Shown here: positions 25,711 through 33,322 of the stretch, piece after piece
Position numbering within the stretch: position 1 is the stretch's first letter
Layout of the letters: every line of letters begins with the position of its first letter
Source of the DNA: Pseudoglutamicibacter albus
GTDB lineage: Bacteria; Actinomycetota; Actinomycetes; Actinomycetales; Micrococcaceae
Assembly (NCBI RefSeq): GCF_031458175.1
Contig: NZ_JAVDXX010000001.1
Coordinates: 1,860,001 to 1,924,000, forward strand
DNA: 64,000 nt
Reading direction: 5' to 3'
Made by a program: the position numbers and the translations under genes
The notes under the pieces: model-generated
Told to the model about the DNA's origin: nothing
Databases searched by the model: none
Seen by the model: only the letters and a program-made list of their open reading frames with translations

Positions 25711-25741
25711 AGGGAGCCTTCGCAACGCAGGCATATCGGGT

Positions 25742-26860
25742 TCAGATGAGTTCCATCACCGGCCCCTCGTGGACGGCGCGGTAGATCGTGTTGCGGATCG
25801 AGTTGGCCTGATCTGCGGTGAGTGTGCGGTCGATCGGGCGAAGCACGATCCGCAGCAGCACATTGACCTGCCCCGGCCGCGTCCCCAACCGCGCTCGTGC
25901 GGTCTCGGGTAGGTTCTCATGCTCGGTACGGCTGAGCACTGCGACGGTCTCGATCAGGTCAGTGTCGTCACCGAGCGCCGTGCGTATGCGATCGCCAAGG
26001 GTCTCCTCGTCCTCTTCGTCCGTGACGACTACGGAGATATCACGTCGGGCCGGTGGCAGCGAGGATACATGTTGCCACGGTTCCAGGGTCAGCATCTGCT
26101 CGGCTATCCTCGGGTCGGCGGCTCGCAGATAGCGGATGTCCGGGATCGCCTTGCGCAGCATGAGCGCCCGTTCGAGCCCCATCCCGAGCGCCAGTCCCGA
26201 CCACTGCTCGGGGTCGAGCCCTGAGCCGCGCAGCACCTCTGGGTGAATGCGTCCGCACTCGGCGAGTTCGAGCCATTCACCGTCATGTCGAACATCAATC
26301 TGACGCCCGCCCACGGTGTAGGGGTGGTCGGCTTCGGTGATCCTCCACTCGGCTCCTGGGAGAACGGCATCGACCAGTTCTTCGATCATGTCGAGCATGT
26401 CCTCGTCTCTGGTGTCTGGTGTGCTGCGGATGCGCCAGAGGTCGACCTGGTGAGGTTCTCCTACGTGGCTGCGGTCGACGGCGTCGCGTCGATACACGAG
26501 CCCCGGCGCGACGATCAGCTCATCGACATCTCCGCAGCCGGCGTAGGCTTCCAGCGCGGTGGGGAGCTCCGCACTCATGTGGCTGCGCAACATGGCCGTC
26601 GGGCTGATGTATCGGGTGTAGCGGCGGGCGCGGGTAACGTCGCCTCGGGCGTAACCGAGGCGGTCGTAGTTCGCGGTGATTGAGACGATGGGAGAGCTGC
26701 GCACGTACCGGATCGTGCTGCCCCAGGTGTATTCGAGGCTTGCGACGACGGCACTCAGAAGAGCTTGGATGGCATGCTCGCCCTGGGCGGGATCGGTGAG
26801 ATCCCGGAGGTCGAGGGCGCGGCAGAGTTGTTCAGGGGTCAAGTAATCGGCATAAGCCAT
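25742..26860 (-). CDS. Stand-alone PheS-like ligase with FDX-ACB domain
   Basis: 372 residues. A class II synthetase core (about 60-270) has TAMLRSHMSAELPTAL, motif-2-like PGLVYRRDAVDRSHVGEPHQ, and motif 3 GMGLERALMLRKAIPDIRYL. A C-terminal FDX-ACB domain (about 280-372, from LPPARRDISVVV to DRTLTADQA) resembles single-chain mitochondrial PheRS and the PheT tail. No PheT partner, coiled-coil N-terminus or editing domain is present. It could be a resistant single-chain PheRS or an amino-acid ligase not acting on tRNA (I recall 'PheS-related mystery ligase SrmL' for such proteins, unchecked). The ATG at 26860 has GGAG seven bases upstream. Confidence 0.8.
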   Translation of the reverse strand: MAYADYLTPEQLCRALDLRDLTDPAQGEHAIQALLSAVVASLEYTWGSTIRYVRSSPIVSITANYDRLGYARGDVTRARRYTRYISPTAMLRSHMSAELPTALEAYAGCGDVDELIVAPGLVYRRDAVDRSHVGEPHQVDLWRIRSTPDTRDEDMLDMIEELVDAVLPGAEWRITEADHPYTVGGRQIDVRHDGEWLELAECGRIHPEVLRGSGLDPEQWSGLALGMGLERALMLRKAIPDIRYLRAADPRIAEQMLTLEPWQHVSSLPPARRDISVVVTDEEDEETLGDRIRTALGDDTDLIETVAVLSRTEHENLPETARARLGTRPGQVNVLLRIVLRPIDRTLTADQANSIRNTIYRAVHEGPVMELI

Positions 26861-26903
26861 GAGAGTCTCCAACAGGATCGTGGGCTGATGAACGAGGAGA
26901 ACA

Positions 26904-26980
26904 CCCCCGGCCGCGCCTGCGGAGACCCAGTGAGCTATAGGCGCACGTCGAGAACCCCGCGGCCGTTACCCGGCCGGGGG
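26904..26980 (-). promoter_or_regulatory. Structured leader with competing hairpins before the PheS-like gene
   Basis: In the minus-strand RNA, CCCCCGGCCG (26980-26971) can pair with CGGCCGCGGGG (26965-26955, one bulge, five-base loop) or, with ten perfect pairs, with CGGCCGGGGG (26913-26904). GCGCCT and AGGCGC form a further small hairpin between. The last partner lies about 44 bases before the start codon. Mutually exclusive pairing is the hallmark of attenuators and translational switches. Confidence 0.5.
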
Positions 26981-27029
26981 CTGGAAAATCGCTGCTGCCA
27001 ACTCATGGGAGGAATTCTAGCAGGAATCG

Positions 27030-27345
27030 GCACCGCCGTTCGGGATGTGTCCGCTCTTCATTCACGTCGATGTGCACCATGTGAAGCCGACCACTTGTGG
27101 TGACGTCGCATGGTTTCGATAATCATCACGAGTTCGTTCCGCGTTGCCGTTGGCTGGCGGATAGGTGCAGACGCACGGTCGTGCAAGCCGAGTTCACCGA
27201 ATCAACGGTAGCGTCCAACCCGTTTGGATGCGGTGGCTCGAGAGATGCCCATCTCGGCGGCGACATGCGCGAGAGGTCAAGTCCGACAACGCGCGATGAG
27301 CCGGGGACAACCTTCGACCGTCAAGGGTGAGTCTGGGTGCGTCAC
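27030..27345 (-). pseudogene. Decayed IS481-family transposase next to cmx copy 2
   Basis: The remnant starts GTG (overlapping the cmx stop as in copy 1) and reads VTHPDSPLTVEGCPRLIARC, then, with in-frame stops, PLAHVAAEMGISRATASK and MRRHHKWSAS. An internal deletion then jumps to HMVHLDV-like codons and the DNA for GRIPNGG. The right terminal repeat is lost. It shows that copy 2 was once the same cmx-transposase unit. Confidence 0.8.
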
Positions 27346-28523
27346 TTGACCGCTTCGCTCTCGACAGGTGCAATCAGTCGAAGAAGCGGAACTGCGAGCA
27401 GCAATGCCGTTGCGGTCGCGAAGACGGCCACCCAAACCGGCCCGAGCGCGCCCGGCGTAACGCTGAGTGCGGCAGCGGCAAGTACGGGACCGACGGCTGC
27501 GCCCACGTTGAGCGCCGCTGTCGCGTATGACCCGGCCATGGTGGGCGCACCCGCCGCCGCATAGAGCACTCGCGTGATCAGCGTGCTCCCGACAGCGAAG
27601 CCCAACACTCCCTGAGCGAAAACGAGACCGAGCAGGGCAACGGGGTTCGTCGCGAATATCGCCAAAGCGAGCCACCCGAGCACAAGAACACTTCCACCGC
27701 CCACGATGACGACGCGAGGTCGGGCATCCGAGAGCCGTCCCGCAACGGTGACACCGATGAAGGAACCGACGCCGAAGAGCACAAGCGCCACCGACACCCA
27801 CCACTGGCTCAGACTGGCGGTCTCCGTAACGATCGGCGCGAGGAAGGTCAGTGTGGCAAAGGTCCCGGCATTCACCAGGGCAGCGAGCAGCATCGTCAAG
27901 ACGAGGCGCGGGGAGGCAAGCTGCGCCAGCTCCACCCGCAGCGACGTCGAGGACGGATCCTCCCTTGATGAGCTGTCAGTTCGAGTGGTGAAGCCCGCGG
28001 CGATGCCGATCGCAGCGGGGACGCAGAGAAAAGCGATCGCCCAGAACGTCGACTGCCAACCGAGTGCCGTACCAAGCAGAGCGCCCGCGGGGACACCGGC
28101 GACGGTGGCGACGGTGGTACCCGCCAGCAGAACCGCCACGGCCCGACCTTTGGCGTCCGGTGCCACGAGTTGCGTCGCCGCTCCCAGCGCGACCGCCAAA
28201 AAGCCCGCATTGACGATCGCGGCGATCACGCGCGTGACGAACAGAACAGTGAAGTCCGGCGTGAGTGCGCCTACGACATGGGACAGCGCGAACACGATCA
28301 CGCAACCCAGGAGTGTCCCGTTCACGGGGAGGCGACGAGTGAGCGCGGCCATCGCAGGTGCGCCGATCATCATCCCTGCGGCGAATGCCGAGGTCAGAAG
28401 GCCAGCAGTCCCCAAGGAAACGCCGAAGTGAGTGGAGATGTCGGGCACGAGGCCAGCGAGCATGAACTCGGAAGTACCCATGGCGAAGACCACCAGGGCA
28501 AGAAGATAGAGAGAGAAAGGCAT
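27342..28523 (-). CDS. cmx: Cmx/CmrA-family chloramphenicol efflux MFS transporter (copy 2)
   Basis: 393 residues, starting MPFSLYLLALVVFAMGTSEF. Same family and layout as copy 1, but in opposite orientation and with many scattered substitutions (e.g. HFGVSLG for YFGVPVG, LPVNGTLLGCVIVFALSH for LPVKSTLLGCVTVFAAAH) and a two-residue length difference. The divergence points to two separate acquisitions or an old duplication, not a recent copy. The reading frame is intact, so it may add to resistance. Confidence 0.87.
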   Translation of the reverse strand: MPFSLYLLALVVFAMGTSEFMLAGLVPDISTHFGVSLGTAGLLTSAFAAGMMIGAPAMAALTRRLPVNGTLLGCVIVFALSHVVGALTPDFTVLFVTRVIAAIVNAGFLAVALGAATQLVAPDAKGRAVAVLLAGTTVATVAGVPAGALLGTALGWQSTFWAIAFLCVPAAIGIAAGFTTRTDSSSREDPSSTSLRVELAQLASPRLVLTMLLAALVNAGTFATLTFLAPIVTETASLSQWWVSVALVLFGVGSFIGVTVAGRLSDARPRVVIVGGGSVLVLGWLALAIFATNPVALLGLVFAQGVLGFAVGSTLITRVLYAAAGAPTMAGSYATAALNVGAAVGPVLAAAALSVTPGALGPVWVAVFATATALLLAVPLLRLIAPVESEAVK

Positions 28524-28604
28524 CGAGATAGCTCCGAAGCGAGAGTACGAACAAGAGAACGTCTCGTCACCACGGTCAGCGCCCGAAGAAACACCCGAAT
28601 GTCG

Positions 28605-28700
28605 TGCTGCGTGCAGTACTGGGCGGCAGAGCTAGGGGCTCAGCTGAGGTGAGGGGCTGACGGCGTGACCGAAAGCCCCTGAGTGTCCGATTCAGGGCTC
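28605..28700 (-). promoter_or_regulatory. Attenuator-like leader of cmx (copy 2)
   Basis: The same sequence blocks seen before copy 1 recur in the reverse strand, including the alternative pairing of TCAGGGGCT-type and AGCCCCT-type segments. Conservation of the helices between diverged copies supports a functional leader. Confidence 0.5.
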
Positions 28701-28745
28701 GACATACGGCTCAGCTTACCCGTCTGCGCCGCAGTTCCCAAGAAG

Positions 28746-28771
28746 CATCAACAACATCCTGGCCAGCAACA
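28746..28771 (-). repeat. IS481-type inverted repeat, left end of the cmx-2 unit
   Basis: CATCAACAAC-ATCC-TGGCC-AGCAACA, the reverse-strand equivalent of the repeat at 11167-11192. It lies head-to-head with the next repeat, two bases apart. Confidence 0.75.
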
Positions 28772-28773
28772 AC

Positions 28774-28799
28774 TGTTGCTGGCCATAACGTTGTGGTCA
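28774..28799 (+). repeat. IS481-type inverted repeat, left end of the mer unit
   Basis: TGTTGCTGGCCATAACGTTG and continuing TGGTCA. It begins with TGT and carries GGCCA then ACGTTGT, pairing with the right repeat at 34294-34319 less perfectly than the cmx ends do. Confidence 0.6.
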
Positions 28800-28853
28800 C
28801 GTAGGAAGGTCGCGGCAGGAGGCTCCGCCTCTGCGCGCGTCATCTCGGATTGG

Positions 28854-29243
28854 CTACAGGTACCTGCAGACCTCGTCGGCGTTGCAGGTCTCGGGTTCGG
28901 GTTCTGCGGCTGCGTCGCGGAGGGCGGCAACGTTGTCGCGGAGGGAGACGAGATCCGAGATCTGGCGCTCAATGTCCTTCAGACGAACGTCTAGGAGGTC
29001 CCGGACGTGGCCGCAGGGAATCTCGCCTCCATCGCGGATGTCGAGGATCTGTTTGATCTGCGCGAGGGTAAGTCCGGCAGCCTGGCCGCGGTGGATGAAG
29101 TCGATCCGAGTCGCTGCTTCCGGATCGTAGTCGCGGTATCCCGACGCGGTGCGCTCGGCCGCGGGAAGCAGGCCCTGCTCCTCGTAGAACCGCAGGGTCT
29201 TGGCGGTGGTGCCGGCCGCCTCGGCGAGTTCGCCGATCCTCAT
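28854..29243 (-). CDS. merR: MerR-family mercury/heavy-metal regulator
   Basis: 129 residues: N-terminal MerR HTH (MRIGELAEAAGTTAKTLRFY, then GYRDYDPE), long dimerisation helix, and cysteines at 77, 120 and 126, spaced like the metal-binding Cys of MerR/ZntR. GGAG lies six bases before the ATG at 29243. It is divergent from merA over a MerR-type dyad (29273-29304) and should activate the mer genes when Hg(II) is bound. Confidence 0.88.
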   Translation of the reverse strand: MRIGELAEAAGTTAKTLRFYEEQGLLPAAERTASGYRDYDPEAATRIDFIHRGQAAGLTLAQIKQILDIRDGGEIPCGHVRDLLDVRLKDIERQISDLVSLRDNVAALRDAAAEPEPETCNADEVCRYL

Positions 29244-29272
29244 CTGGGTCTCCGATGTGTCACAGGTCGCAC

Positions 29273-29304
29273 TTGACCTTCCCCCGTACTGGAAGGTCCA
29301 TTGT
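29273..29304 (+). promoter_or_regulatory. MerR-type promoter/operator of the mer operon
   Basis: The inverted repeat GACCTTCC-N8-GGAAGGTC (29275-29298) fills the spacer between -35 TTGACC (29273-29278) and a weak -10 (about 29299-29304). The spacer is overlong at 19-20 bp, as expected for DNA-distorting MerR activators. Confidence 0.8.
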
Positions 29305-29348
29305 GGCTGCATCAAGAGCAATTCTCAAGACTCAGGGGAGGAATCGGG

Positions 29349-30773
29349 ATGCAGTCCAGGTACGACCTTGCGATCATCGGATCGGGTGGCGCCGCGTTCG
29401 CCGCCGCCATCCGCGCGACCACGCTCGGCAAGTCGGTGGTGATGATCGAGCGCGGCACTTTCGGCGGCACGTGCGTGAACACCGGCTGCGTGCCGTCGAA
29501 GGCGCTCATCGCCGCCGCTGAAGCCCGCCAGACCGCTGCCGAGGCGGGCAACCGTTTCCCGGGGATCGCCACCACAGCGGACGACGTGGACATGCCCGCG
29601 CTGATCAGCAGCAAGCAGGACCTCGTCGAGGAACTTCGGGGTGAGAAGTACGTCGACGTCGCCGACGCCTACGGCTGGCAGATCCGCCACGGCGACGCTG
29701 CGTTCGCCGGCACGCCAGAAGCGCCCGTTCTTGAGGTCACCGCGACTGACGGTGCGGTCGAGACGATCGACGCTGATCACTACCTGGTCGCCACCGGCGC
29801 CAGCGCATGGGCCCCACCGATCGACGGTCTTGAGGAGGCCGGCTACCTGACCTCGACCACGGCGATGGAGTTGACCAAGGTTCCCGACTCGCTGCTGGTG
29901 CTCGGCGGCGGCTACGTCGCCTTGGAGCAGGCCCAACTGTTCGCCCGGCTCGGGTCGAAGGTCACCCTGCTGGTTCGTTCCCGGCTGGCGTCGAAGGAGG
30001 AGCCGGAGGTATCCAAGGCGCTGCAGGAGGTCTTCGCCGACGAGGGCATCCGCGTGGTCCGCCGTGCGGTCCCGACCCACGTTGCCCGTGACGACGTCAG
30101 GGGCCAGGTTGTTGTCACCGCTGACATCTCCGGCGGCGAGCAGGAATTCCACGCCGAACAGGTCCTCGTCGCCCTCGGCCGCCGACCGGTCACCGATGGG
30201 CTGAACCTCGATGCGGTGGAGGTGAAGACCGGCGACACGGGCGAGATCGTGGTCACCGACCAACTGCAGTCCTCCAACCCCCGGATCTGGGCAGCCGGCG
30301 ACGTGACCGGGCACCCCGAGTTCGTCTACGTCGCCGCCCACCACGGCAACATGGTCGCTGAGAACACGTTCGCTGGCGCTGAGCGGTCGGTGGACCACAG
30401 CCGGCTGCCGCGGGTGACCTTCACCAGTCCGGCGATCGGCGCGGTCGGGATGACCGAGGCCCAGGTGCTCGCTGCCGGGATCCGCTGCGACTGCCGCGTC
30501 CTGCCGCTGGACTACGTGCCCCGGGCGCTGGTCAACCGCGACACCCGCGGCTTCATCAAGATCGTCGCCAACGCTGAGACCGGCGAGATCCTCGGCCTCA
30601 CCGCCGTCGCCAAAGACGCCGGCGAGCTCGCCGCCGCCGGTGTCCACATCCTCGGCAAGACCGTCACCGAGGTCGCCGACGCATGGGCGCCCTACCTGAC
30701 CATGACCGAAGGCATCCGGATCGCCGCCAAGGCCTTCACCACCGACATCTCCAAGCTGTCCTGCTGCGCGTGA
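29349..30773 (+). CDS. merA: Mercuric reductase
   Basis: 474 residues. This FAD/NADPH disulfide reductase reduces Hg(II) to volatile Hg(0). FAD site IIGSGGAAFAAAI, redox pair Cys42/Cys47 in GGTCVNTGCVPSKAL, NADPH site LVLGGGYVALEQ, and the diagnostic C-terminal vicinal cysteines (KLSCCA, 472-473) that hand Hg(II) to the active site. It lacks the N-terminal heavy-metal domain of Gram-negative MerA. GGGAGGAA precedes the ATG. Confidence 0.95.
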   Translation: MQSRYDLAIIGSGGAAFAAAIRATTLGKSVVMIERGTFGGTCVNTGCVPSKALIAAAEARQTAAEAGNRFPGIATTADDVDMPALISSKQDLVEELRGEKYVDVADAYGWQIRHGDAAFAGTPEAPVLEVTATDGAVETIDADHYLVATGASAWAPPIDGLEEAGYLTSTTAMELTKVPDSLLVLGGGYVALEQAQLFARLGSKVTLLVRSRLASKEEPEVSKALQEVFADEGIRVVRRAVPTHVARDDVRGQVVVTADISGGEQEFHAEQVLVALGRRPVTDGLNLDAVEVKTGDTGEIVVTDQLQSSNPRIWAAGDVTGHPEFVYVAAHHGNMVAENTFAGAERSVDHSRLPRVTFTSPAIGAVGMTEAQVLAAGIRCDCRVLPLDYVPRALVNRDTRGFIKIVANAETGEILGLTAVAKDAGELAAAGVHILGKTVTEVADAWAPYLTMTEGIRIAAKAFTTDISKLSCCA

Positions 30774-30818
30774 CCCGCAGCCGACAGCCTCCACCCGACT
30801 CATGAAGAAGGTACCGCC

Positions 30819-31480
30819 ATGTCGGAGCTCACGACGCAACTGCCCGAACGACTCAACAACACCGAAGAGACCGGCCTTGACGCCGTCCTATTGATCCCGC
30901 TGCTGCGGCTGATCGTCGAGGGCGGCCCGGTCACCGTCGAGCAGTTCGCCGCGGCCGCCGGCCGTCCGGTCGACGCCGTACGCACGGGTCTGGCCGCGGT
31001 GCCGGACACCGAGTACGACGACCAGGGCCGCATCATCGGCCAGGGCCTCACCCTGCGCCCCACCCCTCACCGGTTCACCGTGGCCGGTGAGGAGCTCTAC
31101 ACCTGGTGCGCCTGGACACCCTGATCTTTCCGACCCTGCTCGAGCGCGCGGCGAGCGTGGAGTCGGTCTCCCCGACCAGCGGCGAGCCGATCCGGGTCAC
31201 CATCGACCCCGTCGCCGGCGTCACCAGCGTCGAACCCGCCACCGCGGTGGTGTCGCTGGTCAACCCCGACCAGATCACCTCGATCCGGTCCTCCTTCTGC
31301 AACCAGGTCCACTACTTCACCTCCGATGAGGACGCCGCGGGCTGGCTGGCCGAGCACCCCCGCGCCGAGGTCGTGCCCGTGGCCGTTGCCTATCGGATCG
31401 GTACCGACCTCACGACCGGCTTCCTCAACCAGTTCCAGGCCAACGCGGCAGTGGCCGACGACGGCCACTGCCGCTGCTGA
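30819..31480 (+). pseudogene. merB: Organomercurial lyase, split by a one-base deletion
   Basis: The first part (98 codons to TWCA) has a MerB N-terminal winged-helix region. The second part, one frame on, starts LDTLIFPTLLERA and includes SSFCNQVHYFTS. Together they give a full MerB. The break near 31110-31115 reads GCCTG where GCCCTG would restore the frame. It falls exactly between catalytic Cys97 and the conserved Asp three residues later (C-A-L-D), so neither piece can work alone. A sequencing error is possible. Confidence 0.85.
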
Positions 31481-31509
31481 CCAAGAACACCGAAGGGAAC
31501 TCCACTCCG

Positions 31510-31809
31510 ATGAAGTCCAACCACGACGACCAACCGGGAGGCAGCGGCCTGCTCCTCGGAGCCGGGGCCGCGCTGCTCATGGTCGCCTGCTGCGCCCTAC
31601 TTCCCTTGCTCCTCGCCGGTGGTCTGCTGGCCAGTGTCGGCGGGTTCCTCGGCAACCCCTGGGTGATCGGCACCGGCATCGCCGTCCTGGTGCTCGCGGT
31701 CCTCGCGACCACGCGGCGCCGCAGCGGCGGCAACAACGCCAGGCATGGCTGTTGCCCGCCTGTGAACTCCACCCACCCCAGCGACACGAAGGACGACCAG
31801 AACCGATGA
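31510..31809 (+). CDS. Small MerT-like mercury transport protein
   Basis: 99 residues with two membrane segments. The first contains vicinal cysteines (LLMVACCALLPLLLAGG), the Hg-relay feature of MerT/MerF/MerE proteins. A second CC (GCCPP) lies in the hydrophilic tail. It sits in the mer operon and overlaps the next gene by four bases (ATGA). It probably brings Hg(II) to MerA. Exact family uncertain. Confidence 0.75.
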   Translation: MKSNHDDQPGGSGLLLGAGAALLMVACCALLPLLLAGGLLASVGGFLGNPWVIGTGIAVLVLAVLATTRRRSGGNNARHGCCPPVNSTHPSDTKDDQNR

Positions 31810-32330
31810 CGCTTACCCGCACCCGCCGCGCGACCCTCTCGGTCGCCGGCCTCCTGCTTGCAGGCTCCCTGGCTCTGACCGCCTGCGGAAACACCGACGC
31901 CACACCAGCCGCAGATGCGGGCACGCCAGCGGCGGTTACTAGCATCGACGGCCAGATGGTCAGCCTGCCCGCCAGCGGGAAGCCGACCGCGGTGTTCTTC
32001 TTCTCCGTCGGCTGCGGCGAATGCGTTGAAGGCGTCCGCTCCCTCGGCGAGGCCGCCACCGCTGCCGAGAAGTCGGGTGCTGGGGCGAGCTTCCTCGCCG
32101 TCGACATGGACCCCGGCGAGTCCAAGGAGACCATCGAGGGATTCATGGAGTACGTCGACGCCGAACACGTCCCGGCCGCCATAGACGAGGGTGCCGCCTT
32201 GTCCCAGCGATTCGACGTTGCCGCCCTGTCCACCCTCATCGTCATCGACGGCGACGGCAAGGTGACCTTCCGTGCCACCGAGCCCGACGCGAAGACGATC
32301 ACCGCCGAACTCGTCAAGGCCGGAGCCTGA
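31806..32330 (+). CDS. Thioredoxin-like lipoprotein of the mer operon
   Basis: 174 residues. A lipobox (LALTACG) ends the signal peptide, so it is anchored outside the membrane. The remainder is a TlpA/thioredoxin-like fold with a CxxC (GCGEC) after VFFFSVG. With the CcdA-like gene next door it forms an exported thiol relay; in a mer setting it may bind or reduce mercury thiolates (inference). Confidence 0.8.
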   Translation: MTLTRTRRATLSVAGLLLAGSLALTACGNTDATPAADAGTPAAVTSIDGQMVSLPASGKPTAVFFFSVGCGECVEGVRSLGEAATAAEKSGAGASFLAVDMDPGESKETIEGFMEYVDAEHVPAAIDEGAALSQRFDVAALSTLIVIDGDGKVTFRATEPDAKTITAELVKAGA

Positions 32331-32333
32331 TCC

Positions 32334-33253
32334 ATGGGCGGATTGCTCAGCCTCGCCTTCGCCGCCGGCATGGTGGCGCCGGTCAACCCATGCGGGTTCG
32401 CGCTGCTGCCGGCCTGGATCAGCCAGACCCTCGGCGACGCTGACGCCTCGCCCGTCCCGGTGCGGCTGCTGAGGGCCCTGCGGTCCGGAATCGCACTGGC
32501 GATCGGGTTCGCCGGCACCCTCGCAGCTGCGGGCCTGCTGGTGAGCGCCGGGGCTCGGGGCCTGATCCAGGCAGCGCCCAAACTCGGTCTCGCCGTAGGC
32601 GTCCTACTGGTGCTCCTCGGCCTGTGGATGCTGGCCGGCCGTTCGATCTCCGTGCGGTTGCCCCGGATCACCGGCCGAGCAACCGAAGGCCTCCGCCAAC
32701 CGCCCGGATGCTGGTCTTCGGGATCGGCTACGCCCTCGCCTCCCTGTCGTGCACCTTCGGAGTGATCCTTGCTGTCATCGCCCAGGCACAGGCCACCGCC
32801 AGCTACGCGGGGCTGCTGCTGGTCTTCGGTGTCTACGCCGCCGGCTCAGCCAGCATCCTGCTGCTGCTCGCACTCGCGACCACCGCCGCGGGTACCGGCC
32901 TAACCCGCCACGTCGCACGCCTCGGGAGTTATGGCCCCCGGATCACCGGCGCCGTCTTGCTGCTCACCGGCGTCTACCTCGCGTGGTACTGGTGGCCCGC
33001 CGCCACCGCCGACAACAACCTCGTCGCGACCGGCCGTGCCGGCGGTGTCGCCAGGCTCTCAACGACCCTGTCCGGCTGGGTTCAGGCTCACACGGCGCCG
33101 ATCGCGGCGCTCGCGGTCATCTCCCTCCTCGTAGTACTCGCCCTTGGCGCCGCCCATAGGCGGCGTCGAGCCAGTTCCGAATCGCCGGAGGCCTGCTGCG
33201 ACACCACGAACGTCGGGCTCGGCGTGTCAGGCGGCGACCACGAGGGTCAGTAG
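32334..33253 (+). pseudogene. CcdA/DsbD-like membrane thiol transporter, frameshifted
   Basis: The first frame (32334 on) carries VNPCGFALLPAW and about three membrane segments, then runs into non-homologous sequence and stops at 32765. The second frame resumes at MLVFGIGYALASLSCTFGV (from about 32708) with three or more further segments and a CC-containing tail. The two CcdA cysteines (PCG and LSC) are therefore split. Restoring one base before 32708 gives a single protein. It is the same kind of one-base loss as in merB. Confidence 0.8.
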
Positions 33254-33322
33254 CCGACGGCTGAATGGGGGGCTTGGTCCGGGACTCAGCGACTCGACTG
33301 GAACATTCTTCGAAGGACGTGC

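Noticed and set aside
26955-26980. Calling the PheS-like leader a T-box
   Set aside because: Only part of the T-box signature is present and no specifier-loop stem can be recognised by eye. It is reported as a switch-like leader only.
29325-30839. 504-codon minus-strand open frame opposite merA
   Set aside because: merA has complete catalytic motifs on the plus strand; the antisense frame has none.
31105-32710. Programmed frameshifting in merB and the CcdA-like gene
   Set aside because: Neither site has a slippery heptamer with a downstream structure; simple one-base losses or sequencing errors explain both.
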